Assembly (NCBI GenBank): GCA_003644335.1
Contig: QNCB01000100.1
Span: 1 to 5,665, forward strand
DNA from: Planctomycetota bacterium
GTDB taxonomy: Bacteria > Planctomycetota > Phycisphaerae > SM23-33
DNA: 5,665 nt
Reading direction: 5' to 3'
Numbering within the stretch: the stretch's first letter is position 1; the number at the start of each line of letters is the position of its first letter. The position numbers were made by a program, and so were the translations under genes. Shown here piece after piece: positions 4,676 through 5,665 of the stretch. The notes below the pieces were generated by a model that did not search any database, had not been told where the DNA came from, and saw nothing but the letters and a program-made list of their open reading frames with translations.

Positions 4676-5665
4676 TCGTCGCTCCGCTGCCAGAAGAGAG
4701 TTCCCGTCAGGAAAATCTCCTCTAGAGCGAAAGCTCTTCCGAGACTCACATTGCCACAGGAGAGACCTTTTTCGTCTCTCCCATGGCCAGAGCATACCTA
4801 TCGAGCTAGGTATTCCTGTCGTCCCTTTCGTTCGTCCTATAGCGCTCGGCACCACCCGAAGCGCAGGAAGGAATTCGTAACTGCCAGCTACTCGTTCCCC
4901 GACTTCCGTCGCTTACCTACTCAGGACACACTCCCCCTCTACGGAGTTTCAATCACCTTCTTGACCAAAGAAGGCACCGGCTACCACACCGGCATCCGCA
5001 GAGGTTCCCCGGTTAGTGTGCACCTTCAACCAAAGAGTCACGTCGCTAAGCGGGCAGATTCCCGCGATTCGGCGCTGTATGAACCAAGGTTCCCCTTGGC
5101 CATTGTCTCCCAAGACTGTCGTCTTGGATTTCTGGGGGCAGAACACAGAAGCTCCCCCTTACCCATCAGCGCTCGAATTGTCGCAGTTCGGCACCGTCTC
5201 TCATTGGTCTTACCGACAAGGGCTCGAGGATCTCTCCTCTTCGCCCCTTTCATAGTTGAGCTCTTCACAGCCGTTCTTTTCAAACGGTCCCCGAGTCAGT
5301 CAAACCCGGTCGCATATGTCACCACATGCGAGCTCCCTACGTCGGCACAGGTTGAACGGCCCTCAAATGAGGAACCGAACCCCCTGGGCGGATTTGAAGG
5401 CATTCAAAACCTTCGCACCGACTTTGATTACACACGACCTGGCTCACAAGCCAGGCGTTTCCCGGTCGCCCATGTTCATGATGATTTGAAAGAGCAGCTT
5501 CTTGCACCTATCGGATAGAACGACGGGATTGGACCAGGATAGAAACACCTGGGTTTACACCGCCGAGCCTCCGTCGAGCACGGACAAGCCCCTCTCGAGG
5601 CATCCGGCTCTACAGGCAACACAGCAAATGCGAGTTGGTGAAACTCGCCCCCTTAGCCCAGATGG
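4630..5665 (-). ncRNA. Candidate very large structured non-coding RNA (5' end beyond window)
   Basis: At least 1,036 nt without a believable gene, ending in a strong terminator. Helices on the minus strand, 5' to 3': GCGAGTT/AACTCGC (5648-5630); GCCTC-GAGA-GGGGC (5601-5588); CCTGGC/GCCAGG (5455-5438); junction GTCGG/CCGAC (5422-5418 with 5345-5341) holding GAAGG/CCTTC and GGTT-CGG-CCTC arms; junction GAGCT/AGCTC (5335-5331 with 5262-5258) holding three hairpins, one capped GUGA (5330-5311); GAGGA-GAGA-TCCTC (5239-5226); CCAAGAC-GACA-GTCTTGG (5127-5110); CCAAGG-GGAA-CCTTGG (5099-5084); GCGGG/CCCGC (5065-5050); CCTTCTT/AAGAAGG (4974-4956); CGAC-GGAA-GTCG (4911-4900); GCGC-TCGG/CCGA-GCGC (4864-4842); ATACCTA/TAGGTAT (4813-4794); GCCA-GGAGAGAC/GTCTCTCC-TGGC (4787-4753); AGAGC/GCTCT (4737-4724). 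The repeated GNRA caps favour a folded RNA over chance palindromes. Size and style recall OLE, GOLLD and ROOL; I recognise none of their sequences. Confidence 0.68.

Noticed and set aside
5438..5455. tRNA-anticodon-like arm CCTGGC-TTGTGA-GCCAGG
   Set aside because: The loop is 6 or 8 nt rather than 7, and no acceptor stem, D arm or T arm lies at the required distances.
4649..5518. 289-codon open frame on the plus strand
   Set aside because: It lies antisense to the structured RNA, is rich in Ser/Arg/Pro/Leu with no domain or motif, and resembles the spurious frames found opposite rRNA. The helices and the minus-strand terminator explain the region better.
5521..5610. Group II intron domain V/VI resemblance (AGAGCCGGATG with GAGA loop, then a GACGG/CCGTC stem)
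   Set aside because: The lower stem needs a bulged U not found in canonical domain V, the bulge on the 3' side is of the wrong form, GAGCC can pair instead with GGCTC at 5569-5565, no reverse transcriptase is present in the window, and structured RNA continues for 900 nt downstream where an exon should be. An intron ending here cannot be fully excluded without the upstream sequence.
4293..5665. Ribosomal RNA, tmRNA, RNase P or SRP RNA
   Set aside because: None of the universally conserved segments of these RNAs that I can recall were found on either strand.
1..5665. CRISPR array, insertion sequence or terminal inverted repeats
   Set aside because: No regularly spaced repeats, transposase motif or paired element ends were seen.

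Overview
The window reads as part of a mobile element (conjugative plasmid or integrated conjugative element) from a bacterium of moderate GC content. The clearest gene encodes a VirD4/TraG-type coupling ATPase with a typical Walker A and two Walker-B-like motifs. No taxonomic marker is present. A faint resemblance of the 221-residue protein to uncharacterised Acidobacteriota-type proteins is from memory only and should be given little weight.

Layout. Bases 2-2863 (+) hold the coupling ATPase, followed by a bidirectional hairpin terminator with a CGAA/UUCG loop. Bases 2868-3065 contain a possible small RNA on the minus strand: a promoter-like pair with a 17-base spacer, three strong hairpins, and the same terminator used in reverse. 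Bases 3155-3397 (-) encode an 80-residue single-pass membrane protein. It has an excellent ribosome binding site and a 10-bp direct repeat over its putative promoter. Bases 3398-3626 are non-coding, with inverted repeats. Bases 3627-4292 (-) encode a basic 221-residue protein of unknown function. Bases 4293-5665, about 1.37 kb, have no convincing gene but are packed with hairpins on the minus strand.

The 4293-5665 stretch is the most interesting part. Read on the minus strand it contains more than twenty nested or tandem helices. Several are capped by GNRA tetraloops (GUGA, GAGA twice, GGAA twice), and at least two are multi-branch junctions. A strong Rho-independent terminator (4630-4675) ends the first block, which is at least 1,036 nt long and whose 5' end lies outside the window. 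A second structured block of about 330 nt (4293-4627) follows and runs to 15 nt before the start codon of the 221-residue protein. I recognise no rRNA, tRNA, tmRNA, RNase P, group I intron or convincing group II intron. It is best described as a candidate very large structured non-coding RNA with a protein partner encoded downstream on the same strand, similar in style (not in recognised sequence) to OLE, GOLLD or ROOL.

How the parts may work together: the coupling ATPase would deliver DNA to a conjugation channel. The small membrane protein could be an accessory of that apparatus, but nothing in its sequence proves it. The RNA-protein module at the right looks like a separate passenger of the element.
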